A stretch of 64,000 bases of DNA from Halegenticoccus soli (lineage in GTDB: Archaea; Halobacteriota; Halobacteria; Halobacteriales; Haloferacaceae), in assembly GCF_002844195.1 (NCBI RefSeq), contig NZ_PEND01000011.1, forward strand, positions 31,634 through 95,633, given 5' to 3'. Under the pieces are notes generated by a model that did no database searches, was not told where the DNA came from, and saw only the letters and a program-made list of their open reading frames with translations. Below, piece by piece: positions 34,835-43,427 of the stretch. The first letter of the stretch is position 1; the number at the start of each line of letters is the position of its first letter. A program made the position numbers and the translations under genes.

Positions 34835-35163
34835 ACAGCGGTTTTCCTGAGATTCGATTCCTCGTCTCTGAGGACGTCAAACCCTACCAACCTCGATATC
34901 CATATAAAGATCGATCGAACCTCAGTGATTAACTCAGGAAAACCGCTGTCAGACATGCTTTAGTCGGCCACTTTGCGCCTTTCTTTGAACCGGCAATTAC
35001 TACTACTACCACTACTGTTATAATAGATAATAGTAGTAGCGGACGTTCGAGGTGAAGCAACACTCTTAATGTTCACCCGATAACTCAGGAAAACCGCTGT
35101 ATAAGAAGATTCTCCGTGCACTCACTCCCCAGTTTCGTGTGTGGAACTCAGGAAAACCGCTGT
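34835..35163. other. replication origin 1: four ORB-like boxes around an AT-rich hairpin
   Basis: CTCAGGAAAACCGCTGT occurs at 34835-34851 (minus strand), 34933-34949, 35084-35100 and 35147-35163 (plus strand), each 17 bases exact. Between the inverted and distal boxes lies an AT-rich segment (34997-35040) of ACT/AGT triplets that can fold on itself (CTACTACTA with TAGTAGTAG). Inverted boxes around an unwinding element next to an orc1 gene is the standard haloarchaeal origin layout. Confidence 0.85.
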
Positions 35164-35289
35164 GTGAGAGAGAAAACAATCGACGTCAACGCGGCGATCG
35201 TCCAACACATTTCTGGTATATCGACACATCGCGTTTCTCAGAGGCTGCATCAGACCAGGATTCGTTGAACAGAGAGACCTCCTTTATCG

Positions 35290-35480
35290 AGATCTCCGAT
35301 GACTTTTCCTCATCGACTGCCGAAGCGGCTCGTTTATCGAACTGTTTGTATCTGCTATCGTTGCCCGTGGATTTCTTGGATTTGGGTTAGGCCCCCAACT
35401 GTGGCTCAGCGATTCACTACTGTTACTCGCGATGACTTTTGACCACAAGTACGGTCCATACGTCCTCCTCCTGATCATCA
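35290..35480 (+). pseudogene. fragment of a membrane protein gene
   Basis: An uninterrupted frame reads FIELFVSAIVARGFLGFG, then SDSLLLLA and YGPYVLLLIISGLFALTA, two hydrophobic segments. It lacks a start and runs straight into an orc1 remnant in another frame. It is debris from an unknown integral membrane protein. Confidence 0.4.
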
Positions 35481-35483
35481 GCG

Positions 35484-35817
35484 GACTATTTGCGCTGACA
35501 GCCGTGACGGCTTCCATGATGGGGTCCTCGACGAGGATGTCGCCCCGTTGTGCGCAGCGTTTACCGGCCAAAAGTATGGGAGCGCCCGGCAAGCACTCAA
35601 ACGGTTGTACAAAGCCGGTGACATCGCTCGTGATGCTGGCGCAACGAGCGTTACAGAGGTCCACATGCGCGAGGCCGACAAGAGGGTTGAAAAGGGCAAG
35701 GTCCGTGATGAACTTGGAAAACTCCCGACCCAGGAGAAACTCACTCTATACCTTAGAGAGGATTCACGGCTAGAGGATCTGTTTGGGAACAACCACCGGA
35801 AGTTGGATTCATATTGA
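35484..35817 (+). pseudogene. C-terminal fragment of an orc1/cdc6 gene
   Basis: The frame gives GVLDEDVAPLCAAFTGQKYG, then SARQALKRLYKAGDIARD and AGATSVTEVHMREADKRVEK, which is the lid/helical region of Orc1/Cdc6, and then KLPTQEKLTLYL. The AAA+ core and winged helix are missing. It is on the opposite strand to the two intact orc1 genes and is not the same as the 33266-33440 remnant, so it marks another lost initiator. Confidence 0.75.
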
Positions 35818-36001
35818 ATCGCGCCGACCGTACTTCTCTCCGATCGACGTGACCACTAGTCGTCGCGCTGGTCAATTTCGTCGATAGCGACGCAAGCCCA
35901 TGTTAGGTTGCTGTGACTCTACTGTTGTCGCTCGAGTTGTGCAGAGAGAATCCACGAGGGGGACGTGCCCCGCCTTCGGAGAGAGCGCTTTTGTGCCGAA
36001 C

Positions 36002-37009
36002 TCAGAGTGACTCACAAGCGATGCCGTCACCGTCGCCATCAAGTCGGTGAGGATCACCTGGCGTCTGTTCGAGTACCGCTTGCGCTTGTTCTTGCGTGTC
36101 AAAACTACTACAATCGTAGTCTCCATCCGACGGCGGTGGCGGAATATTCACTTCATTTCCCTTGTCGGACGGCACTTCAGTCGGTTCCGGTGTCGAGGTA
36201 GGTGTTGAGGTCGGAGTCGGAGTCAGTTCCTCAAAGTCCCATAATCCAACCTCATTTTCCTGTGCGTTTGCTTCGGCAGTCTCGAAGGCAGCCCGTTTCG
36301 AGAACGAACTCTCGTACAGTCGAGCATAGCCATCGGTTAGTAATCGTTGGTTGAAATTCTCACCATCAATAAAGAGATATACCAAAAGCCGTCCGTAGCT
36401 TCCATGGCGATCAGCTTCGGAGTCCGTCTCAATTCGGACTGTCTTCCCCTCTAGTTCGTCACTGGCAAACCGGCTTGCACGCTCACCCCATTCGAAGAGA
36501 TGATCACGACCCGCTGCAGTATCTGGAATACCCTCAAACTCACTGGGCGTGACCCGGCTCAGGGTCGTCTCTGGTGTATCCACTCCTAACAGACGGATTG
36601 TGTCGGTTTCACCGTTTGGGAACCGTATCTCCATCGTGTCGCCATCGATAACCCGTGTGACAGTAACTGTCCATGCGGTTCCGCTCTCTGGTCCGCGAAC
36701 TGGTTGTGTCGTGGGCTTCGGCGTCGCCGTTGGTGTCGATGTCGGAGTCTGTGAAGGTGGTGTTGCTGTTTAAGTTGTCGGTGATCGTGTTGTTGTGGGT
36801 TGTGTGGTGGATGTTGATGTTTGAGCTGACGGTGCTTGCGTAGTCGTAGTTAGTGAAGTAGTAGCGTCAGCCGTATTTTGTTTGGAAGTTGTCGTTGGAG
36901 CTGTCGTATCTGTCTCGTTTGTGTCGGTAGTAGTGCTACACCCGGCGATGACGAGCATCGCTGCAAGTGTCACCGCAATAAGTACGTCTGAGCTGTCCAC
37001 GTTTTGCAT
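36002..37009 (-). pseudogene. thermonuclease-family lipoprotein with a single in-frame stop
   Basis: Starting at ATG 37009, a signal with lipobox (LAAMLVIAGC) and a Thr-rich spacer is read up to TAA at 36770-36772. The same frame then continues without break through [12 protein letters not shown], the nuclease domain ([33 protein letters not shown]) and a C-terminal Excalibur-type motif ([26 protein letters not shown]). One nonsense codon therefore splits an otherwise intact gene of 336 codons. A restart at the Met of MEIRFPNG would lose the DGDT metal-binding strand, so the product is probably inactive unless the stop is read through or reverted. Confidence 0.8.
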
Positions 37010-37109
37010 AAACTCATTAGGATATATGAACCTACGTTTACCAGAAATTATACAGCAGTAGGTATTACCAAATATGTAATGTGGTCCTGGCGACACCAAT
37101 TTAGAGGAC

Positions 37110-37252
37110 AATCCATGTTGTCGGTGCCACCTGACAAGGATGTCTCCCGAGGGGAGAGTACCGCTTCGAGCAATCGTTCATGTCACGTTGCAGGAGAGAT
37201 GAACACTGGGAAGATTTCAGCTGGGGCTTTACGCTCGCCCTCTCAGAATAGG
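37110..37252 (+). pseudogene. truncated copy of the hypothetical gene at 32859-33185
   Basis: About 140 bases match 33050-33190 closely (CCGCTTCGA, GGGAAGATTTCAGCTGGGG, CCCTCTCAGA), including the same stop region. The 5' two thirds are absent and one frame is shifted. It sits just downstream of, and convergent with, the intact orc1 copy 2. Confidence 0.75.
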
Positions 37253-37338
37253 GAGGGCAAGACAAAGCACTGCAACTAGCGAAATCACCAACGTGGTATC
37301 TACGAAGTAAAGAATGAGTACCGCATGTCCGTCGGAAG

Positions 37339-37442
37339 CCCCTGTTTCGACTTGTAACAGGACCGCCGACGAACTAGACCCCCCGTTTTCGACTTATAAC
37401 ACAGCACTCGAATCACCTGCACCCCCCGTTTTCGAGTTGTAA
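37339..37442 (+). repeat. three ORB-like boxes downstream of orc1 copy 2
   Basis: CCCC-TGTTTCGACTTGTAA at 37339-37357, CCCCCCGTTTTCGACTTATAA-type at 37379-37399 and CCCCCCGTTTTCGAGTTGTAA-type at 37422-37442 resemble the boxes upstream of the same gene. They end 22 bases before its stop codon, so boxes flank the gene on both sides. Confidence 0.75.
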
Positions 37443-37464
37443 AATCAGAAGAGGAAAGCCTGAT

Positions 37465-38970
37465 TCAGCTGTTAGCTCGGAATTTCTTAACACACTCTCG
37501 AACGACGGCACCGATAGTCGCATCTTCGTGAGCTAGCTCAGCGAATCGGGAGTCCTCACGAATCGTCTCCATAATCGTTTCTGGATCCTCAGACAGGGAG
37601 AAGTACATATGCACCCCTCTCCCTCGGCCCTTCCCCCGACGCTCGAAGTCCAACACGCCATATGTACTTTGTTCAGTGACGTGGTTCACGAAGGTTTCGC
37701 GGCTATACTGATCCGCGTCCATCACCTCAGCGATGAATTGGTACGTCTTGAACGCGGGGCCTGCGGGGATCCACTCGGGGTTGTCTTTCGTATAGTGTGC
37801 GGTAGCTGCGACGGCATAGACAGAGAGTTTCTTCTGTGTCGAGATCCCGTTGATGTGTCGGAGTTTTCGATTTTCGGTATATTTCTCTTGGGCTTCGCGA
37901 ACATCGGTTTCAGTGACGGTGTCTGAGCCACGCCGCTCAGCGAGTTCTCCAGCCCACCGAAGGAGATCAATTGCTTTCCGAGCATCGCCATGTGTCTGAG
38001 AACCAAATGCAGCAACAAGTGGGACGACGTCCTCTGCAAGAGAATTCGGCTTGAATGCATCGCGACGGTACTGGAGGATGCTGCGGAGTTGGGTTGCATC
38101 GTAGTCGTCAAAAAAGATATCGTCAGGATTGTAGGAGCTCTGAGCCCGGCTGTTGAGGTTCTTCATGAAATCGGCGTAGTTAGTGATGGTTGTGAGAGAG
38201 ATAGGACCATCAAAATCGGCGAGTTTACGGGCTCGTGAGAGCTGGTAGATAAGAGAATTGTACTCAGCCTCCTGATACGGCCCTTCGAGTAGATCGATCT
38301 CGTCGAGGATGAAGATGACTCCGTCGTAGTATTCTCGCATGAGCTCGTAGAGCCGTTCGAGCTTCTGGTCTGTGGACACGCCCGTCTGAGGTACGCCGGG
38401 ATCGACACCGAGATCGTCAGCAGCCGCTTTGACTAGCCGATACACCGCTCGGTCTGCGGTCTTCGGTCCCTCGCAGTTGATGGAAAGGACACCGAACGTT
38501 TTGTCCTGCGACTCACACAGTTCGACAATCTGTTTGCAGACCGCGTGGATAATGAGCGATTTGCCCGTTCCCGACGGACCACTCAGAAGCATATCCGGAA
38601 TGCCTTCATTCTGGAGGACAGGTTTGAGATTGTCGACGACGCGACCCAGCTGCTCATCCCGACCGACGATGCGGTCCTCGTCGATGATAGTATCTGACCG
38701 GACGAGGTCCTTGTTGGCGAAAACACCACCTGAAGACTCAGTCTGAAGCCGTTCTCGAATTGAAATTCCGCCGTTGTCATCGGTTATGGCATTTTGATGG
38801 GTGTCCCCAGCATCAGAGGTGCTCCCAAAGGTGGTCTGTGATGTTGAGGGAGACTCTGAACGTGCATCCGTCGAGCCATGACTCTTAGCGGCCTCAGAAT
38901 CAGCAGGCGTGATTTCCCGGCCCTGTTCGGGTTGGTCGTCCGAATTCTCTGTACGTCCCTCTCGGTCCAT
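37465..38970 (-). CDS. orc1: Orc1/Cdc6 replication initiator (copy 2)
   Basis: A 501-residue AAA+ initiator. A polar, Ser/Asp/Gly-rich extension of about 90 residues precedes the core. VRSDTIIDEDRIVGRDEQL is followed by Walker A (GPSGTGKS), Walker B (VIFILDEIDLLEG) and sensor 1 (LTTITNYADF). The lid (HGDARKAIDLLRWAGELAE) and winged helix (VTEQSTYGVLDFERRGKGRG) are intact. Box repeats of the CCCC-TTTTCGAGTTGTAA type lie upstream (39104-39806) and downstream (37339-37442). It differs in length and boxes from copy 1, so it most likely serves a separate origin. Confidence 0.92.
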   Translation of the reverse strand: MDREGRTENSDDQPEQGREITPADSEAAKSHGSTDARSESPSTSQTTFGSTSDAGDTHQNAITDDNGGISIRERLQTESSGGVFANKDLVRSDTIIDEDRIVGRDEQLGRVVDNLKPVLQNEGIPDMLLSGPSGTGKSLIIHAVCKQIVELCESQDKTFGVLSINCEGPKTADRAVYRLVKAAADDLGVDPGVPQTGVSTDQKLERLYELMREYYDGVIFILDEIDLLEGPYQEAEYNSLIYQLSRARKLADFDGPISLTTITNYADFMKNLNSRAQSSYNPDDIFFDDYDATQLRSILQYRRDAFKPNSLAEDVVPLVAAFGSQTHGDARKAIDLLRWAGELAERRGSDTVTETDVREAQEKYTENRKLRHINGISTQKKLSVYAVAATAHYTKDNPEWIPAGPAFKTYQFIAEVMDADQYSRETFVNHVTEQSTYGVLDFERRGKGRGRGVHMYFSLSEDPETIMETIREDSRFAELAHEDATIGAVVRECVKKFRANS

Positions 38971-39103
38971 TATGAACCCTCTTGGACTCTGGCTATAAAA
39001 AAGTGAACCCTTGTGGAGTTGTAATCGGCCGAAAACAGCCTCGATAACAGCTACAGGCGCGCATCCGTGGATTCAGGAAAATACCGTTTTCGAAATCTAT
39101 CAT

Positions 39104-39806
39104 CCCCCCGTTTTCGAGTTGTAACTGAACCGCATGTAGGTCTCATCAGTTGATTTAATGTGTGGCCACCTCCCCGTTTTCGAGTTGTAACAAAGAACGG
39201 CTCAAAACCCAGGATAGGTAACTATGAACACCGTCCTATTCTGTAGACTATGAATTATCCTCCGAACGAGGTACATACCCCACAACACCCCTTTTTCGAG
39301 TTGTAAACATCGTAGTTGAAGAGACACAGAGGAATTCGTGAGAGACGCCGAATTTCGATGGTGATTCCAACTTTTCGACACGAAAGAGTCGTAACTCAGT
39401 GGAGGCATGCACTAACGCAACCCCCTCCCCCCTTTTTCGAGTTGTAAATCTTCTCGGTAGGGCTTGGCTGTGATGCAGTACGCTTCAGAACCGAGTCCAC
39501 GAATATCGAGTTAGACTGCCTGAACTCGGCGAATTGTAAGGGGAAGTATCAACCTGAATCCACTCAAAGCCGTAAATCGAATGGCTTTTTTATTCATCTA
39601 GCATTGCTAGGTGAGGCTAACCAATAGAATCCAATACGGATATGGTAAGTTACTGACCTACATAAAATTTCCCGTTTCTAACTAGAAGTAAGAGGATCGG
39701 CCCTCTGAGGCTCCTACCGGTCCATATCGCCATAACCGATGGCTTCAGCGTCTACTTCCATGCTTGCCCCTCCCTTCTGTCCTGAGTTTACAACTCGAAA
39801 AAGGGG
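39104..39806. other. replication origin 2: five ORB-like boxes, four direct and one inverted
   Basis: Boxes with the core CCCC(G/T)TTTTCGAGTTGTAA occur on the plus strand at 39104-39124, 39171-39190, 39288-39306 and 39427-39447, and on the minus strand at 39788-39806. AT-rich DNA (about 39583-39690) lies between the direct boxes and the inverted one, with a CTAGCA-T-TGCTAG palindrome at 39598-39610. A degenerate box may lie at 39008-39024. Inverted boxes around an AT-rich unwinding region upstream of an orc1 gene is a textbook haloarchaeal origin. Confidence 0.85.
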
Positions 39807-40171
39807 AGAGGGGGTTCGTCAAGCTACCACGATTGTAGGCGAGAACCAGCGCTTCCTAGTTGGTATACGGACGGGGGTCCGCTTAGCTGGACCGGGTACG
39901 CCGGTAGCTAGCTTGTCGTTCTCGTGAGTCTCCAATCTAGCTTGGCGCTCCAGGATTGAGCATATCAATGGAAGACAAGACAGTTTTATACAGCGGTGGG
40001 AGGGGAGGGGAGGGAGGCTCTGTTGAACCCCTCTCCGTGACAATTTGGCGAAGTCGGGCCGGATATAGAGCACGTATGCCAAGTTATGGGCTGTTGAACA
40101 GAGGTTCTCAAACCAGACGCTGTTGAGTGCCTGTAGTAGGTATTTATGGCCAGAGTACTACACTTCGGCCG
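39807..40171. other. non-coding gap between origin 2 and the bat-HTH gene
   Basis: No intact gene. It contains the 31-base inverted fragment (39827-39857) and a G-rich run GGGAGGGGAGGGGAGGGAGG at 39998-40017 that could form a G-quadruplex. Confidence 0.45.
39827..39857 (-). repeat. 31-bp inverted copy of part of the bat-HTH gene
   Basis: Exact reverse complement of 40652-40682, the codons for QEALVLAYNRG of the HTH gene at 40172-40831. It is a leftover of a second such gene or of an abortive rearrangement next to origin 2. Confidence 0.65.
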
Positions 40172-40831
40172 ATGGCTACTGAGGCGACCTTCACGGATCC
40201 TGCGGATCAATTTCCCCTCGGAACTGTCTTCCAGCAATTACCGAATGTAACGGTCACACTGGAGCGAATTATCCCTGCACAGGACATGGTCGTTCCATAC
40301 TTTTGGGTGCGCGGGACTATCGTTGACGGTATCGAGAAGGCGTTTTCTGACCATCCAGGGGTGGTAGCTATTCGCCTTGTTGACTCTGTTGAGGACGAGT
40401 ATCTGTTGCGTGTTGAGTGGGCACTGGAATACGCCGGCATTCTCAGCACGCTGGCGGCGACAGAGATCCCCCTTCTCACAGCCACTGGCACGAAACATCA
40501 ATGGATATTTGAGGTACGTGGCGATGACCGAAGCGACATTGCGACCTTTCAGCAACGCTGTCGAGAGGTAGATATCCCAGTTACGTTGACGAAGCTGCAC
40601 ACGCTCACGCCGGTCGAAACGGAGACCGAGGCGGCACTCACCGACACACAACAGGAAGCGCTGGTTCTCGCCTACAATCGTGGCTACTTCAACTCTCCGC
40701 GCGAGGTGACGATGGAAGACCTCGGCGACGAGCTCGACATCTCTCAACAGGCTGTCTCGTCTCGACTCCGGCGCGGAATCAAACACATCCTCGGAAATAC
40801 TCTTTCCGAGACGGAGCAACCGAATCGGTAG
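40172..40831 (+). CDS. bat-type helix-turn-helix regulator
   Basis: A 219-residue protein (MATEATFTDP start) of the bacterioopsin-activator family. The N-terminal 150 residues form the bat-associated sensor-like domain (WALEYAGILSTLAATEIPLL). The C-terminus holds the HTH_10 domain: LTDTQQEALVLAYNRGYFNS, PREVTMEDLGDELDISQQAV, SSRLRRGIKHIL. Such proteins regulate metabolic or light- and redox-linked genes. No target is evident; it sits beside origin 2. Confidence 0.85.
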   Translation: MATEATFTDPADQFPLGTVFQQLPNVTVTLERIIPAQDMVVPYFWVRGTIVDGIEKAFSDHPGVVAIRLVDSVEDEYLLRVEWALEYAGILSTLAATEIPLLTATGTKHQWIFEVRGDDRSDIATFQQRCREVDIPVTLTKLHTLTPVETETEAALTDTQQEALVLAYNRGYFNSPREVTMEDLGDELDISQQAVSSRLRRGIKHILGNTLSETEQPNR

Positions 40832-40900
40832 GTTGCTTAAAGGAGTGTTGTATAGTCAAAATCAATTCTGACCTTAGCTTGCGACGGAAATAGACGTACA

Positions 40901-41089
40901 ATGCCCACTGGGGAGTACGAACGAAAGCTCGCCAAATGTATTGACTGTGATGCTGCGTATCCGGTTAAGAAATGGTCTGACGGGACAATTCAACCAATCG
41001 GGCGTGATACCTGTCAGTGTGGGTCAACAGAGTTTCGAGTCATCGAATATTCGCCCGAACCCGCTTTCCAAACAGAGAAAACCGAATAA
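40901..41089 (+). CDS. small zinc-ribbon-like protein
   Basis: A 62-residue acidic protein with CIDC and, about 24 residues later, CQCG, a four-Cys arrangement fit for zinc. It is 70 bases downstream of the bat-HTH gene, same strand. I do not recognise a family; a small haloarchaeal accessory protein. Confidence 0.55.
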   Translation: MPTGEYERKLAKCIDCDAAYPVKKWSDGTIQPIGRDTCQCGSTEFRVIEYSPEPAFQTEKTE

Positions 41090-41373
41090 CAATCGAAATA
41101 CACAAAGTCCCCGAGTGATCGAAGTGCTGCAGACGACGCGAACCATGTAAAGCTATGTACTGGACTCATCTTCTGTATTCAGCGTGCCATTCCTGCTGCG
41201 ATTTGAGGGTTTCAACAGAGCCGGGAGGGAGTGAGTTTCGGCTCGTCCTCATCGATTCTTCCCTCCTATGAGCTGGAACCCCCGACTGAATTCACGGTTC
41301 TCACCCGCTTTTAATCGAATCTCTGCTTGAAATCCTCGGTGAACGTGGTACGTTGTTAGGTCAGGATGTGTTT

Positions 41374-41775
41374 GACCTCCTCCCACGACTGTAGTCGTGG
41401 GATTCCCACGAGCGAAGGCCCGTTGAGTTGAGATGTTTACGGTTTGCACACTGACGGGGTGCTGGCCGGGTCAAACGGCCGTTACACCTGTGCTTGAATC
41501 GTCCAGTCCCGTCGTTTCCTCGGGGGTTCGGACGATTGTCGGCGGATTCGGAGGTACTGAGGTCTTTAGCGTCGCTACCCGACGTGAGGTATCCCGAAGA
41601 GGTACCTTCGAGCCTCGGTCGGAGGGTCCGAATGTGTCCGATTGTCCCGGGATGGGCGCGGACGTGCCGCGTCGGATGCACAGAAAAACGCGCGGAGAGC
41701 ACCTAAGGCATTCCCGCATAATGAAAGTAGACGATGACGGTGATTCATCCTACGACTTGAGTCGTGGGCTTTCTC
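41374..41775 (-). mobile_element. palindrome-bounded non-autonomous element, IS200/IS605-derived (copy 2)
   Basis: The left end has CTCCCACGACTGTAGTCGTGGG (41386-41407) and the right end CCTACGACTTGAGTCGTGGG (41750-41769), in the same orientation, about 365 bases apart. The order of end types equals copy 1 (25966-26424). The interior contains in-frame pieces resembling tnpB-end sequence on the minus strand (GLDDSSTGVTAV) but no gene. It is adjacent to the tnpB remnant that follows. Confidence 0.6.
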
Positions 41776-42150
41776 GCCTGAATTCCTGTAAACCACCTCG
41801 CTCTACTCGCTTCCTCCCGCCTTGCGGCGGTCGGTCACTCCTTGAGAACGGGGCTTTCCCGCACCGACAGTGTCCCCCGCTACCCCCTGCATGGACGCGG
41901 CCCAGCTTCCTCTTCCCGTCCTTGCCTTCGGTGTAGGTGCAATGGCTGTTGCCTCCTACTCCGACCGAAGGCCAGGATCGTCTCGCCGATTCAATTCCCG
42001 ATATCCTCACGCTCAAACCCAAGATGGGCGTGGATTCGAACCCGTTCGCCGTCGTCGTTCCTGAGTAGAGGGCGCGATACTCTCGCGCCACAGAAGCCAG
42101 CTTACTGGTGGCTCCTACTCTCCCGGACGTGTGCCGGGGGAGCAGTAACT
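41776..42150 (-). pseudogene. 3' remnant of a tnpB-type (IS200/IS605) gene
   Basis: On the minus strand, reading toward the hairpin at 41745-41770, the end SVRESPVLKE followed by a stop (near 41844) is the usual C-terminus of haloarchaeal TnpB proteins, about 75 bases before the hairpin as expected. Upstream frames are broken by stops and frameshifts. The 5' boundary is a guess. Confidence 0.5.
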
Positions 42151-42281
42151 CAGAATTGGCCGTAGATCGGCTTAATCCTTTACGAGATGCACTTCTCTCC
42201 TCCCTACTCACGTCTTCGGCCCTCGTTGAGAAAGGGAGCTCCGCGCTACCGATTGGCTGAATTTCCTATCGACCAATACTG

Positions 42282-42535
42282 TACAAACTCTGCACGTTGT
42301 GTATATTTTGTAAATTTTGTAGGGCGTTCTCGCCTGATGAGTTTTGTAGACTGTTTAGAACATCTGCATAATGTACATAATGTGAATTACTCAGCTAATC
42401 TGTCTGACGCAGAATTAAGAGGGACGGTTCAGTAACCGGGTATGAGTATGGCAAAACGCATATTATCTACAATTCGTGAACGATGCCCAGTGCCTTCACA
42501 ACGTAGATTGTCCACAAAATGTACAAAATCTACGT
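42282..42535. repeat. TGTACA/AT-rich iterons upstream of parA (putative centromere)
   Basis: Several related motifs lie before parA: TGTACAAA at 42290, TTTTGTAAATTTTGTAG at 42306, TTTTGTAGA at 42342, ATAATGTACATAATGTG near 42368, and an inverted repeat CGTAGATT...AATCTACG at 42502-42535 enclosing ACAAAATGTACAAAA. The same ATGTACA string recurs downstream of the operon at 43963-43980. The pattern suits a centromere and autoregulatory operator bound by the ParA partner. Confidence 0.65.
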
Positions 42536-42554
42536 ATCAGAGGGGGGCTAACCG

Positions 42555-43427
42555 ATGAGTGTCGAAACGTTCGAGGGCCTCCCAGGGGCAGCCGTATCGC
42601 TGCTCAAAGGAGGGGTGGGAAAGTCGACAATAGCACTCAACATCGCTGATCGGCTTGCGGCCCGGGGCAACGAGACTGTGCTGATTGATTTGGATAAAGA
42701 CGGGCATATGACGACCCAGTTGGGCTACGACGACGCCTACGACCGGGAAGCAAACCTCGGAGATGCCCTTATCGACGGTGAAGACCCCCGTGAATTACTT
42801 CTCGAGACGGAGTTCGGCGTGCATCTCCTTCCTTCGAGCAACGACCTTGAGAACGTAGAAACACGATTGAAAGATGAACGATTCGCGGACGTGAAGCTCC
42901 GACGGAATGTCGTCGAGCCGCTCGTCGAGCAGGGTTTCGATTACGTCATTATTGACGCAGCAGGCGGTCGTGGCAAACTTTCTGATAACGCTCTCATCGC
43001 CGTACAACGGGTGATCATTCCATTGATCCCTCGTGCAGGCTCGATCAACGGCCTCAACAAAATGATTCGGCGTCAAATCGCCCCAATTCGAGAGAATATT
43101 GGCTTAGATATCCTCGCCGTCACCCCAAATATGGTTCGCGAAACAATGGGCCAGCGCAACGAGCATCGGACGCTCGTTGAGAATCTCAACCGAGAGTTTG
43201 ATTCGTTTGTCCCTGAGTACGCACGAATCGACCCGGAGATCTTCGATGCACTCGATGATCCAGCACGAAGTGTCGATACCATTCCGAAGCCCGGCATCCG
43301 CGAACGGACCGCTATCTCTCGGGCCTTTAAGCAAGGTATGCCTGTCTCGGCATTCGACGAAGACTGCGATCAGATCTCTAACTTCGATCACTTAGCGGAC
43401 CTCGTGGAGGACCACAGCCATGCCTAA
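42555..43427 (+). CDS. parA: ParA-type partition ATPase
   Basis: A 290-residue deviant-Walker ATPase. Walker A is KGGVGKST (18-25) with the signature Lys18. Walker A' is VLIDLDKDG and Walker B YVIIDAAGG. ParA ATPases move plasmid copies to daughter cells together with a centromere-binding partner. The next gene overlaps its stop by 8 bases, and TGTACA-type repeats lie on both sides. A Soj/MinD-like role is less likely in this setting. Confidence 0.9.
   Translation: MSVETFEGLPGAAVSLLKGGVGKSTIALNIADRLAARGNETVLIDLDKDGHMTTQLGYDDAYDREANLGDALIDGEDPRELLLETEFGVHLLPSSNDLENVETRLKDERFADVKLRRNVVEPLVEQGFDYVIIDAAGGRGKLSDNALIAVQRVIIPLIPRAGSINGLNKMIRRQIAPIRENIGLDILAVTPNMVRETMGQRNEHRTLVENLNREFDSFVPEYARIDPEIFDALDDPARSVDTIPKPGIRERTAISRAFKQGMPVSAFDEDCDQISNFDHLADLVEDHSHA

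Noticed and set aside
34740..34880. An upstream extension of orc1 copy 1
   Set aside because: It would translate the mini-box repeats into repeated Gly-Asn-Ser units; the Met at 34739 gives the normal N-terminus.
42020..42060. A GGGTTCGAATCC-type T-loop string on the minus strand
   Set aside because: The flanking bases do not pair as a tRNA T-stem or acceptor stem, and the string lies in the tnpB-type remnant, so it is not a tRNA.
41090..42554. Short direct and inverted strings considered as a CRISPR array
   Set aside because: There are no regularly spaced repeats; the strings are transposon palindromes and par iterons.
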